This document shows positions 15,391 through 23,713 of a stretch of 24,941 bases of DNA, in pieces. The stretch lies in the NCBI GenBank assembly GCA_038215095.1, contig JBBQRG010000046.1, positions 1 to 24,941 on the forward strand, given 5' to 3'. This stretch comes from DATACN01 sp038215095 (GTDB lineage: Bacteria; Actinomycetota; Thermoleophilia; Solirubrobacterales; Thermoleophilaceae). The notes under the pieces are model-generated. The model saw only the letters and a program-made list of their open reading frames with translations. It was not told the origin of the DNA and did no database searches. How positions within the stretch are numbered: position 1 is the first letter of the stretch; each line of letters opens with the position of its first letter. A program made the position numbers and the translations under genes.

Positions 15391-16679
15391 GAAGGCGCAT
15401 CCTCACCGCCATCCTGGCCGTGGCGCTCGGCGCGATCGTGCTTCTGGCGGTCCCGCTCGGCATCGCCGCCGGCCGGCTGTACAAGGACGAGGAGCTGAAC
15501 CGGCTCGAGCGCTCGGCCACCGCCGCCTCGCGCGTCGTTGACGCCTCGGCGCGGCCGGGGGACCGGCCGGAGTTCGGCCCGTCGCCGGACCGGCTCGCCG
15601 CCTACGACCGGCTCGGGCTCCGGACCGGCGGCGCGGGCCCCGCGAAGGCCGACGCGATCGTGCGCCGCGCGCTCGAGACAGCGACGCTCGTCTCGCGCGG
15701 CGACGACGAGCGGCTGATCGCCGTCGTCCCGGTCACGGCCGGCGAGCGAGTGGTGGGGGCCGTGCGCGCGGAGCGCCCGGCGAGCGCGCTGAACCGCCGC
15801 GTGCGCCAGGCGCGGCTGCTGCTCGCGGGACTGGCGGTCCTGATCGCGCTGGCGGCCGCCGCCGCGGCGATCCTGCTGTCGCGCCGCCTGGCCCGTCCCG
15901 TCCACGATCTCGCGGAGTCGGCCGACCGTCTCGGCCAGGGCGACTTCACGATCCGGCCAGAGCGCCACGGGGTGGCCGAGCTCGACGCCCTTGCGGGTGC
16001 CCTCGAGACCACGGCCGGGCGCCTGGGCCGGCAGCTCGAGCGCGAGCGCTCCTTCAGCGCCGACGCCTCGCACCAGCTGCGCACCCCGCTCGCCGCGCTG
16101 CGGCTGGAGGTCGAGCAGCAGGAGATGGACGGCGGGGAGGGCCGGGAATACGCGCAGCGGGCGCTGGCCCAGGTCGACCGGCTCGAGGCCACGATCGCCA
16201 CGCTGCTGGCGGTGGCCCGCGACGACCCCCGGCCGGCGTCGACCGTCCAGCCGGCGGCGCTGCTGGACGACCTCGGCGCTCGCTGGCACGGGCGCCTGGC
16301 CGAGCGCGGCCGGGTGCTGCGGCGGCGGGTCGACCCGGAGGCGCCCTCCGCCGCGACCTCGGAGGAGATCGCGCGCGAGATCCTCGACGTGCTGCTCGAC
16401 AACGCGTGCAGCCACGGGGCGGGCGCGGTCTCCGTCAGCGCCCGTCCGGCGGCCGGCGCGCTGGCGATCGACGTCTCGGACGAGGGCGCGGGGGTCGGCG
16501 CCGCGGCGGAGGCGGTGTTCGAGCGGCGCGAGGGGCGCGGGACCGGAATCGGGCTGGCGCTGGCGCGGGCGCTCGCCGAGTCGGAGGGCGGTCGCCTCAC
16601 GCTTTTCGAGGCCGGGCTGGGTCCGACCTTCACGCTGCTGCTGCCGGCGTCCTATGTCGACGGGTCGGCAAGCGGCTGA
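15387..16679 (+). CDS. sensor histidine kinase
   Basis: 430 residues; the GTG start overlaps the regulator stop (GTGA). There are two transmembrane helices (about 5-27 and 142-165) around an extracytoplasmic sensor of roughly 115 residues. A HAMP domain follows (about 166-215, with R-P-V-H-D-L-A and G-D-F). The dimerisation domain has the phospho-acceptor His229 in F-S-A-D-A-S-H-Q-L-R-T-P-L. The ATPase domain has the N box L-L-D-N-A-C-S-H-G (Asn339), the G1 box D-V-S-D-E-G-A-G-V (Asp365) and the G2 box G-T-G-I-G-L (385-390). All catalytic parts are intact. Stimulus unknown; the link with an ABC exporter suggests it senses envelope damage or the exported compound. Its 3' end overlaps the convergent GGDEF-EAL gene by 28 bp. 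Confidence 0.94.
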   Translation: MRRRILTAILAVALGAIVLLAVPLGIAAGRLYKDEELNRLERSATAASRVVDASARPGDRPEFGPSPDRLAAYDRLGLRTGGAGPAKADAIVRRALETATLVSRGDDERLIAVVPVTAGERVVGAVRAERPASALNRRVRQARLLLAGLAVLIALAAAAAAILLSRRLARPVHDLAESADRLGQGDFTIRPERHGVAELDALAGALETTAGRLGRQLERERSFSADASHQLRTPLAALRLEVEQQEMDGGEGREYAQRALAQVDRLEATIATLLAVARDDPRPASTVQPAALLDDLGARWHGRLAERGRVLRRRVDPEAPSAATSEEIAREILDVLLDNACSHGAGAVSVSARPAAGALAIDVSDEGAGVGAAAEAVFERREGRGTGIGLALARALAESEGGRLTLFEAGLGPTFTLLLPASYVDGSASG

Positions 16680-19000
16680 TCGCCGAGCCCCAGCGGGGCG
16701 GCGTTCACGGCCAGGGGCGCTGACTCGGTCAGCCAGCGGGTGAGCTCCTCGGCCGGCACCGGGCGGTGCAGGAAGAAGCCCTGCGCCTCCTCGCAGCCCG
16801 TCTCGGCGAGGTACTCCAGGGCCATTTCCGTCTCGACGCCCTCGGCGACCACGCGAAGGCCGAGCCGCTGGGCGAGCTCCACCGTCGTCTGGACGATCAC
16901 CGAGTCGGCCTCGCTCGACTCCATCCCGATGACGAAGGACTTGTCGATCTTCAGCTCGTCCACCGGCAGCCGCTTGAGCCAGGCGAGCGAGGAGGAGCCG
17001 GTGCCGAAGTCGTCGAGCGAGAGCCCCACCCCGATCTCACGGAGCTCGCCCAGCACCTCGATCATGCGCTCGGGGTCGGTCATCACGATGTTCTCCGTCA
17101 CCTCGAGCTCGAGCGCGTCCGGTGCGACGTTCCACTTCTCGAGCAGCTCGCGTACGTCCCCGGGCAGCCGGCTGTCGAGCATGTTGGGCACCGACAGGTT
17201 CACTGCGATCTTCAGGTAGAGGTCCTGTGCACGCCAGTCGCGGTGCTGGCGCAGCGCGGTGTCGAGAACGAAGAGGCTGAGCGGCCGCATCAGAGAGGTC
17301 TGCTCGGCGAACGGGATGAACTCCATCGGCCCGAGCAGGCCGCGGCGGGGATGCTGCCAACGCGCTAGTGCCTCGACGCCGGTGACCTCGCGCGTGGCGA
17401 GGTCGACCTTCGGCTGGTAGTGGACCTCGAGCTGCCCTCCCTCTATGGCCGCGCGGAGGTCACCGAGCAGCCCCAGGCGGTCGCGGCTGTGCAGGTCGCG
17501 CTCGGCCGCGTACACCTCGTAGCCGGCACGGGAGGTCTTTGCCTGGTACATGGCGACGTCGGCACGCTGCACGAGCGCGTCCACGTCGGTGCCGTGCTCG
17601 GGGAAGCTCGCGATGCCGAAGCTCGCCTCCATGTGCATCGTGAGCCCCCGGATGGTGAAGGGCGCGTCGAGCAGGCCCTGGATGCGCTGCACGATCTCGG
17701 AGGAGCCCTCCGAGTCGAGGCCGGGCAGGATCACGGCGAACTCGTCGCCGCCCAGCCTCGCCAGGGTGTCCTCGGCGCGCAGCGCGTCGAGGATGCGCGG
17801 CCCGACCTGCTGCAGCAGCAGGTCGCCGGCCTGGTGGCCGAGTGTGTCGTTCAGCTCCTTGAAGCCGTCGAGATCGGCGACGAGCAGCGTGATCGGCGTC
17901 TTCGCCGAGCGCCCACGGCCGAGCTCGGCGTACAGCTGCTGGTAGAGGTAGCGCCGGTTCGAAAGTCCGGTGAGCTCGTCGGTCGTGGCCTGGCGGCGCG
18001 ACTCCGAGAGGGCCCGGGCCTCCCTGTAGCTGAGTGCCAGGCGTGAAAGGGCGGCGACGATCGTCACCGCGGCCAGCACCAGCGCCGCGAGGTTGACGTC
18101 CTTCACGTTGCCGTAGATCAGCACGCCCAGCGAGGCGAGCGAGAAGAGCGAAGGCACAACCAGCACGGGCCAGGTCTGCAACGCGAACGTCACCGAGCGG
18201 GGGGCCGTCTGCCAGGCGGCCACGGCGAGCAGGACCATCCCGGCCGGCCAGATGGCGTCGAGCAGCTGTCCCTCGACGAAGGTGCCGTTGGCGACGCGGT
18301 ACAGGTACATGGTGTCCGCCAGTCCCAGCAACGCCAGGCCTCCGCCGATTAGGAGCCAGTTGCGCCCGGGGCGCCAGGCGGTGAGCCCGTACACGCCCAC
18401 CACCAGCGCGATGAGGAGCAGGTCGCCGAGCGGGTAGGCGAGGTTGGTCGCGACTACCGCCGTGCTCCCGCCGGTGTTAGCGACGACCGAGGGGACGACG
18501 AAGGCCGCGCCCACCGCCCCGACGGCCGACATCCCGATCAGCCCGTCGAGCCACATGCTCGGCCCGACGTCTCGTAGGTGGCGCCGCGCCAGCAGCATCA
18601 GGGATATGTACGCAGCCGGGTAGAAGGCCAGGTAGAGGGCATCCGAGATCGACGGGTAGGGCGGTGCCTGGAGGTGCTTTAAGAACAGGCTCCAGTAGAC
18701 CGAGGCGACCCCCCAGGAGAGCATCCCGCCGGCGAGCACCGACCAGGCCAGCCGGTCCTCCTCGATCAGGACCGCGCGCGCCGCGCACATGCTGCCCGCT
18801 GCCAGGATCATTCCGCTGAAGACCCCGCTGTTGAAGAACGCGCGAAGCCCGATGCCTCCCACGCCCGTCAGGACATGGAGCAGATAGATGGCCCAGACGG
18901 CCGCCAGCGCCACGCCGCCGGCACGCACGAGGCGCGCTTTGGCGGGCCCGGTCTCGCCGGCGAGGGGCAGGGCGCTGGTTATCGGGGCTCTGACGCTCAT
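16652..19000 (-). CDS. membrane GGDEF-EAL protein (cyclic di-GMP synthesis and breakdown)
   Basis: 782 residues from the ATG at 19000. About ten transmembrane helices fill residues 24-322, an integral sensor domain with no recognised name. The GGDEF domain (about 340-500) keeps G-G-D-E-F at 417-421 and an RxxD inhibitory site, R-A-E-D at 408-411, five residues upstream. The EAL domain (about 512-755) keeps E-A-L-A-R-W (543), N-L-S, the E-V-T-E-N block near 633-637, D-D-F-G-T-G (663) and V-A-E-G-V-E-T. Both enzymatic domains therefore look competent, and the balance is probably set by the membrane sensor and by product inhibition. It starts 16 bp after the methyltransferase stop, so it may be the last gene of that operon. 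No PilZ effector is seen nearby. Confidence 0.93.
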   Translation of the reverse strand: MSVRAPITSALPLAGETGPAKARLVRAGGVALAAVWAIYLLHVLTGVGGIGLRAFFNSGVFSGMILAAGSMCAARAVLIEEDRLAWSVLAGGMLSWGVASVYWSLFLKHLQAPPYPSISDALYLAFYPAAYISLMLLARRHLRDVGPSMWLDGLIGMSAVGAVGAAFVVPSVVANTGGSTAVVATNLAYPLGDLLLIALVVGVYGLTAWRPGRNWLLIGGGLALLGLADTMYLYRVANGTFVEGQLLDAIWPAGMVLLAVAAWQTAPRSVTFALQTWPVLVVPSLFSLASLGVLIYGNVKDVNLAALVLAAVTIVAALSRLALSYREARALSESRRQATTDELTGLSNRRYLYQQLYAELGRGRSAKTPITLLVADLDGFKELNDTLGHQAGDLLLQQVGPRILDALRAEDTLARLGGDEFAVILPGLDSEGSSEIVQRIQGLLDAPFTIRGLTMHMEASFGIASFPEHGTDVDALVQRADVAMYQAKTSRAGYEVYAAERDLHSRDRLGLLGDLRAAIEGGQLEVHYQPKVDLATREVTGVEALARWQHPRRGLLGPMEFIPFAEQTSLMRPLSLFVLDTALRQHRDWRAQDLYLKIAVNLSVPNMLDSRLPGDVRELLEKWNVAPDALELEVTENIVMTDPERMIEVLGELREIGVGLSLDDFGTGSSSLAWLKRLPVDELKIDKSFVIGMESSEADSVIVQTTVELAQRLGLRVVAEGVETEMALEYLAETGCEEAQGFFLHRPVPAEELTRWLTESAPLAVNAAPLGLGDQPLADPST

Positions 19001-19016
19001 GTTGACCGGGGTCGAT

Positions 19017-19796
19017 CTAACGCCGCAGGCGCGCGCCGATGAACAGCAGCGCGTCGTAACCCGGCATGGTTGACGGGTCCTCACACGGGGTGGTGCTCAG
19101 CTCTACGTCCTCGAGCGTCAGGCCCGCCTGCTCGAGGTAGTCGAAGACGTTGTGCTCGTCGATCGAGAATGCCGGGAACGAACGCTGGCCGATGACGTAG
19201 CCCTCCGACTTGCACATGAACGAGAGCAACAGGGTGGCCTCCGGCCCGCCGAGGCGTCCCAGCTTGCGAAGGAAGTCGACGAGCTCGGCCTCGTCGTTGG
19301 TGGCCGACTCGGCGAAGAAGTGGCAGGAGACGACGTCGTATGCGCGCGTCCAGGAAGATGGCACGGGCTCGCGCCAGTCGAAGTTCGCGAGCTCCCAGCT
19401 CGAGGAGCGCAGCGACCGGCTTATCTGGTCGGGATCCGAGCCCACCTCCTCCTGCAGCCAGCGCAGGAGCGGCTGATAGTCGAACTGCTGGGGGTAGTTG
19501 CGCAACCACCCGTCCACCTCCCGCAGGTTCTTCCAGCCGATGTCGGTGAAGGTCACGTGGCGGAACGGCCGCTCACGGCGGGCCATCATCGCCATCAGCG
19601 AGTAGAGGCAGGGCCCGCCGGCAACCTCGATCACGGTGTCGGTCGGGACCGAGCGGTCGCGGAGGTAGCCGGTCACAGAGCGCATGAACGCGGCGTTCTC
19701 GTCGCCGACGTGGCTGTAGTACTTCTCGAGGTAGGTCCTCGCGGGGAACTCGAAGAAGACCGAATCGGTGGCTGCTGGTGGAGTGCTTGTGACCAT
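19017..19796 (-). CDS. NNMT/PNMT/TEMT-like SAM-dependent methyltransferase
   Basis: 259 residues from the ATG at 19796. The opening Y-L-E-K-Y-Y (22-27) is followed by motif I, V-I-E-V-A-G-G-P-C-L-Y-S-L (55-67), and by T-D-I-G-W-K-N with Asp85. Next come W-L-R-N-Y-P-Q-Q-F-D-Y and S-E-G-Y-V-I-G-Q-R-S-F. These blocks match the nicotinamide/phenylethanolamine/thioether methyltransferase family in order and spacing. The family uses S-adenosylmethionine to methylate small amines, pyridines or thioethers in the cytosol and is best known from animals. It follows the decarboxylase gene by 43 bp on the same strand, so the decarboxylation product or a related amine is a likely substrate. This is an inference from context. 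A generic class I methyltransferase is the alternative. Confidence 0.8.
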   Translation of the reverse strand: MVTSTPPAATDSVFFEFPARTYLEKYYSHVGDENAAFMRSVTGYLRDRSVPTDTVIEVAGGPCLYSLMAMMARRERPFRHVTFTDIGWKNLREVDGWLRNYPQQFDYQPLLRWLQEEVGSDPDQISRSLRSSSWELANFDWREPVPSSWTRAYDVVSCHFFAESATNDEAELVDFLRKLGRLGGPEATLLLSFMCKSEGYVIGQRSFPAFSIDEHNVFDYLEQAGLTLEDVELSTTPCEDPSTMPGYDALLFIGARLRR

Positions 19797-19839
19797 CCAG
19801 GCAAAGATCGGCGCGCAGAGGGGGTAGCTTGAGCCGGAT

Positions 19840-21354
19840 TCAGCCGTCGAGGCTGACCACCCTCACCGGCGAACGGCCATCCCACGTCCCTCGGAGCGCG
19901 CAACCGCGGGCGACCATCGCCTCGATGTGGGCCACCACCGCGGGTGTGAAGTGCTCCCCGGGCAGGATGTTCGCAACGCCCGGTGGGTACACGACGATCG
20001 ACTCGGCCGAGATTCGCCCGACCGACGACTCGAGCGAGACCAGCTCGTGCCGGGCGAAGGTGGCTTCCCGGGGCGAGAGCGCGGATCCGCCGAGCGGAAG
20101 CGGCTCGGGCAGGTTCGGCGGCGGGGTGGCTCGATCGTCTTCCAGCAGGTCGAGAACGGCGCGCAGCTCGGCGGTGAGGCGCATTCCCTGCTCGAGGATC
20201 GGCTCCGCGATCCCGAAATGGGCGATCAGCACGCGCTCGGTCGCCAGCTCGACGTTCACGTTCCCGAGGCGATGGAGCGCGGCGGCAAGCACCAGCCCGT
20301 CGCGGGGCGCGCGACGCACGTCGATCGCGAGCCGCAGCGCGTCGAATCCGGCGACGCCGTGCCGACCCACGAGCCGCTCGCCAAGTACCTCGAGCCCGCA
20401 GGCGTCCTGGACATCCGCCTTCACGACGTCCAGCTCAACGAGCGCCGTGTCGAGCAGGTCCGCGGCGGAGCTTGCGGCGTGCTCGCGGGCGGCGTCCAGC
20501 GACGCGAGCAGGAGCGAGTTGGGGCTGGTGGAGCGAACGATGCCGAGTGCGCGGTCGAGCAGCTGCTCCGTGAGCTGGGGCCAATCGCGGTCGCCCAGGT
20601 GCAGCATGGCGGTCTGGGTGAGGCTCCCGATCAGCTTGTGCGTCCCGGAGATCACGAGGTCTGCGCCGGCTGCGAGAGCGTCCTTCGGCAGGCGCTCGTG
20701 GAAGCGGAAATGGGCGCCCCATGCCTCGTCGCACAGCAGCGGCACGCCGTGTTCGTGGCAGATCTCCGCCAGGCCTCGGACGTCGGCGGCCGCTCCGAAG
20801 TAGCTCGGCGACGCGACGATCGCGCCGACGGCGGAAGGGCATCGCTCGAAGGCGTCCCGCAGGGAGGCGGGGGTCACGCAGTGTGCGATTCCGAGCTCGG
20901 CGTCGACACCCGGAGCCACGAACGTGGGACGCAGCCCCGACAGGATCAGGCCGTGAATGGTGCTCGAGTGGACATTGCGCTGCACGAGCACTTCGCCGCC
21001 GGCGTGGGCGAGCGCCAGGCAGGCGGCGTGACTCCCCTCGGATGCGCCGTTGACCATGAACCAGGTGCGTCGAGCACCCCACGTCTCCGCGGCCAGGGCC
21101 TCGGCCCGCTGCAGAGGATTCGGCTCGACGCCGAGGTCCACGCCGAGCGTGGCTGCCGGGATGTCCAGGGCAAAGGCCTCCCCGAGCAGCGACGCGAGCG
21201 CGGGCGGAGCTCCAACTCCGCCCTTGTGGGCGGGCACGTGGTAGCGCCCGGTCCCGCCGCGGGCGTAGCGACGCAGGGCTTCGAGGTAGGGGGTCTGGCC
21301 CGCAACTGGAAGCGCGCCGACCTGGGCAGCGGTGTCGAGCGGCTCGATTGCCAT
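19840..21354 (-). CDS. Orn/Lys/Arg-type PLP-dependent amino acid decarboxylase
   Basis: 504 residues from the ATG at 21354. It has the fold-type I aminotransferase-like core of the OKR decarboxylase family: Y-H-V-P-A-H-K-G-G near the start, V-N-G-A-S-E-G-S, His129 in N-V-H-S-S (ring stacking) and Asp209 in L-C-D-E-A-W-G-A-H (pyridine nitrogen). The Schiff-base lysine is Lys240 in S-G-T-H-K. The C-terminal domain closes with V-Y-P-P-G-V-A-N-I-L-P-G-E. The length matches the shorter biosynthetic class of Firmicutes and actinobacteria rather than the inducible enterobacterial enzymes. The product could be agmatine, cadaverine or putrescine; the substrate cannot be read from the sequence. Neighbours are a Gdx-type guanidinium exporter (48 bp upstream) and an amine-type methyltransferase (43 bp downstream), which favours arginine-agmatine or guanidine chemistry. 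Confidence 0.88.
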   Translation of the reverse strand: MAIEPLDTAAQVGALPVAGQTPYLEALRRYARGGTGRYHVPAHKGGVGAPPALASLLGEAFALDIPAATLGVDLGVEPNPLQRAEALAAETWGARRTWFMVNGASEGSHAACLALAHAGGEVLVQRNVHSSTIHGLILSGLRPTFVAPGVDAELGIAHCVTPASLRDAFERCPSAVGAIVASPSYFGAAADVRGLAEICHEHGVPLLCDEAWGAHFRFHERLPKDALAAGADLVISGTHKLIGSLTQTAMLHLGDRDWPQLTEQLLDRALGIVRSTSPNSLLLASLDAAREHAASSAADLLDTALVELDVVKADVQDACGLEVLGERLVGRHGVAGFDALRLAIDVRRAPRDGLVLAAALHRLGNVNVELATERVLIAHFGIAEPILEQGMRLTAELRAVLDLLEDDRATPPPNLPEPLPLGGSALSPREATFARHELVSLESSVGRISAESIVVYPPGVANILPGEHFTPAVVAHIEAMVARGCALRGTWDGRSPVRVVSLDG

Positions 21355-21402
21355 CCGGGTATGGATCGGGTTCTTGCCCCGCAGACTTGACGCGAGCGGC
21401 GG

Positions 21403-21723
21403 CTAGTCGCCGCCGAAGATGCGCAGTCCCAGCACGCCGAGCACGACGAGGCCGATCGACACGAGGCGGCCCAACGCGGCCGATTCGCCGAGCAGGAGCA
21501 TGCCAAACAGCGCCGTGCCCACGGCGCCGATGCCCGTCCAGGCGGCGTAGGCGGTGCCGATCGGGAGCTGCTTCACGGCCAGCGCCAGCCCGACGATGCT
21601 CCCTGCGCCCGCGACGAAAAAGCCGAGGCTTGGCAGCAACTTCGAGAACCCGTCGGACTGCTTCAGCAGCAGCGCCCAGACGATCTCGAGCAGCCCTGCG
21701 ACCACGAGCAAGGGCCAAGCCAC
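21403..21723 (-). CDS. gdx: SMR-family transporter, Gdx/SugE type (guanidinium exporter)
   Basis: The GTG at 21723 gives 106 residues, the standard SMR length, with GGGAG nine bases upstream. Four transmembrane helices are visible. Glu13 in L-L-E-I-V-W-A is the central proton/substrate carboxylate. The blocks L-P-I-G-T-A-Y-A-A-W-T-G-I-G-A-V-G and L-L-G-E-S-A match E. coli SugE/Gdx closely and fit the Gdx subtype better than EmrE. Gdx proteins are inner-membrane antiport dimers that export guanidinium in exchange for protons. Only one gene is present, so it should be a homodimer of dual topology. It heads the gdx-decarboxylase-methyltransferase cluster and starts 52 bp after the DUF3494-CAP gene. 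No guanidine riboswitch could be recognised in that short gap. Confidence 0.88.
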   Translation of the reverse strand: MAWPLLVVAGLLEIVWALLLKQSDGFSKLLPSLGFFVAGAGSIVGLALAVKQLPIGTAYAAWTGIGAVGTALFGMLLLGESAALGRLVSIGLVVLGVLGLRIFGGD

Positions 21724-21775
21724 GCGAATATGCTCCCAGTCCCCCCGGATGGGGTGGTTCCGCGGAGCGAGGCTC

Positions 21776-23521
21776 TCAGCGGCGGACGCCGAAGTCGGTC
21801 GTGTACGTGCCGCCGCCGGCGCCGCCGCGCCTCGGGATGCCAGGCACCACGCCCAGGCCGATCTCGCGGAAGCCGCCGGTGAGGATGTTCGCCCGGTGCG
21901 GCGCGCTGTTCATCCAGGCTCGCATCATGCTGCGCGGGCTCGAGGTCGCGCCCATGCCGAAGCCGAGGTTCTCGCCGATGGTGAAGCCGTGCGTGCCGGA
22001 GAGATAGCCGGCGCTCAGGATCCGCCGGAGCATGCTCGAGCCGCTTGGCTCGACGTGGGCGAAGAAGTGCTGCTGGACCATCGAATGCGAGTGGCGCTCA
22101 GCTGCCCGGAGTAGCTTCTGGTTCCCACGCAGGGAACCCAGGCCGTGGGCCCGGCGCGTCGCGTTGAGCAAGCAGAGCAGGGCGCGGCGCGCGTTGCGTC
22201 GAGCGGCGCCCGAGCGTCCCACGCGCTTGTCCGCGTTCTTGCAGCCGTGTTTGCTGCGGGCGTCCGCGACCGGCGGGACGGGCAGGATCGGCGCCCCGCG
22301 GCCGGCGAGCGGGCTGCCGGGCACGATCGGCGGAAGCAGGGTTCTCGGCGGCTTTACGAGCGTGGGCTTGCCCACGACCAGTGGTCGCGGTCGCTGGCCC
22401 GGCTTCGTGGGAGTGACCGTCACGGTTTGGTAGAAGCTCGTCAGCGAGGACGAGCAGCCGCCCGAGTCGACCCGCACGAGCAGCTTCTGCCTTCCGCCCT
22501 TGCGGAAGCGGTGGGGGACGGCCAAGCGCGTCCGCACTCCCGGCCTGAACGCGCGCGGCAAGTTCCCTTCGGGGCCGGTGAGCCGGCATGCGCTGGTACC
22601 GAGCGCGTCACCGCCGCGGCCGAACTGGACGCTCAACCCGCTGACTGGCGCGCCGGTGTCGATCGCCTCGACCACGATCGAGGTGTCCCGACCGATCACG
22701 GCGGGCTTCGACAGCCGCACGTCCAGCGGCTGGAGCGCCGGGGCCGCGCCCGTGCCGGGCGCACACCGCGACCGCGTAATGCTGTCGTTGATCAGCGTCA
22801 CCGCCCCATTGCGGGCCAAGAGCCTGCCGTCCACGGTTGCGCCGTCGTTCACGGAAATCGACGTCAGAGCCAGGATGTTGCCCTGGAACGCGCTTCTCGT
22901 TGCGAGCGTCGCGGAGCTGCCCACCTGCCAGAAGACGTTGCACGCCTGTGCCCCGTTGATGAGGCGGACGCTGCTATCGGCTGCTGTGACGAGCGTGGAG
23001 GCGACCTGGAAGATGAACACCGCGCCCGGGTCGCCCTGCCCGTCGAGCGTCAGGCGCCCGGTCAGCCCAAGTGAGGGGATCGACCCTGTCTTGTAGACCC
23101 CGGCAGCGAGTGTTCGCCCGCCGATGTCGGGCGGCGAGGTCAGCGAGAACGGCCGCGCCGCGGCGGCGTCGTACGCCGTCTTGAGGTCGGTGTTGGCCTG
23201 CTGGGCGACAGCATCGCCCACGTGGCGCGCCCCGTTGACCGTCCCGAGCGGCAACCCGACGACCGCTGTGCCCGGATGCAAGCCGACGTCGCCGTTGATC
23301 ACCGTGGGGCCCGTGTTCGTGATCGTGCTCCCACCAAGGACCGAAAAGGCGTCGGCGGCTCCGAGGGAAATGGGCGGGGGCCCGGCCTGGACCGGGGCGG
23401 CCGCAGGCGCCGCGGTCGGGCTGAATCCGATCGTCGCGGCGGCGAGTCCAAGCAGCGCCGTGTGCGTGATCCGTCGAATCCATGTCGCGGATCCGATCGC
23501 CCGCGTTCCGCGCTTGTCCAC
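21776..23521 (-). CDS. secreted DUF3494 (ice-binding-type) and CAP domain fusion protein
   Basis: 581 residues from the GTG at 23521. The open frame runs on to 23638 but enters the tRNA gene, and no better start is seen. A basic stretch and signal peptide (T-H-T-A-L-L-G-L-A-A-A-T-I-G to A-A-P-A-A-A) open the protein. Residues 52-253 are a DUF3494 beta-solenoid: L-G-A-A-D-A-F-S-V-L-G-G-S-T-I-T-N-T-G, I-N-G-D-V-G, and F-I-F-Q-V-A through C-N-V-F-W-Q-V-G-S-S-A. An Ig-like region (about 266-375) and a Pro-rich linker follow. A CAP domain ends it (about 445-581), with N-A-T-R-R, His479 (R-H-S-H-S-M), Glu517 (G-E-N-L-G) and His542 (P-H-R-A-N-I-L). DUF3494 proteins are known as ice-binding or adhesion proteins; bacterial CAP proteins are secreted and of mostly unknown role. 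Confidence 0.88.
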   Translation of the reverse strand: MDKRGTRAIGSATWIRRITHTALLGLAAATIGFSPTAAPAAAPVQAGPPPISLGAADAFSVLGGSTITNTGPTVINGDVGLHPGTAVVGLPLGTVNGARHVGDAVAQQANTDLKTAYDAAAARPFSLTSPPDIGGRTLAAGVYKTGSIPSLGLTGRLTLDGQGDPGAVFIFQVASTLVTAADSSVRLINGAQACNVFWQVGSSATLATRSAFQGNILALTSISVNDGATVDGRLLARNGAVTLINDSITRSRCAPGTGAAPALQPLDVRLSKPAVIGRDTSIVVEAIDTGAPVSGLSVQFGRGGDALGTSACRLTGPEGNLPRAFRPGVRTRLAVPHRFRKGGRQKLLVRVDSGGCSSSLTSFYQTVTVTPTKPGQRPRPLVVGKPTLVKPPRTLLPPIVPGSPLAGRGAPILPVPPVADARSKHGCKNADKRVGRSGAARRNARRALLCLLNATRRAHGLGSLRGNQKLLRAAERHSHSMVQQHFFAHVEPSGSSMLRRILSAGYLSGTHGFTIGENLGFGMGATSSPRSMMRAWMNSAPHRANILTGGFREIGLGVVPGIPRRGGAGGGTYTTDFGVRR

Positions 23522-23538
23522 TTGGTGACAAGGTGGAC
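23516..23538. promoter_or_regulatory. imperfect inverted repeat over the DUF3494-CAP start codon
   Basis: GTCCACTTG (23516-23524), loop GTGA, then CAAG-G-TGGAC (23529-23538) makes a 9-bp stem with one bulged base. It contains the proposed GTG start (23519-23521) and lies between the tRNA 3' end and the coding sequence. It could be an operator, an RNA hairpin limiting translation, or a U-less terminator after the tRNA. The sequence cannot separate these. Confidence 0.4.
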
Positions 23539-23584
23539 CAGGTACGTCCGTGTTGCCACAAACTAGACGAATGTCGCGTTCCCA

Positions 23585-23670
<86 letters not shown>

Positions 23671-23684
23671 CCGCAGCCCGGCGG

Positions 23685-23713
23685 AGTATAGAGCCGCCTC
23701 TGGGGCACTTGAA
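23685..23713 (-). promoter_or_regulatory. tRNA-Leu promoter
   Basis: On the minus strand TATACT (23690-23685) is a near-consensus -10, about 15 bp before the tRNA 5' end. A weak -35-like TTCAAG (23713-23708) lies 17 bp upstream. It overlaps the -35 of the divergent lexA promoter, so the two may compete for RNA polymerase. Confidence 0.6.

Noticed and set aside
21745..21756. CCCC-ATCC-GGGG type hairpin as a terminator after the DUF3494-CAP gene
   Set aside because: A four-bp stem without a T tract is too weak to call.
21724..21775. Guanidine riboswitch in front of gdx
   Set aside because: The 52-bp gap contains no ACGR-loop hairpin pair and is too short for the ykkC class I aptamer.
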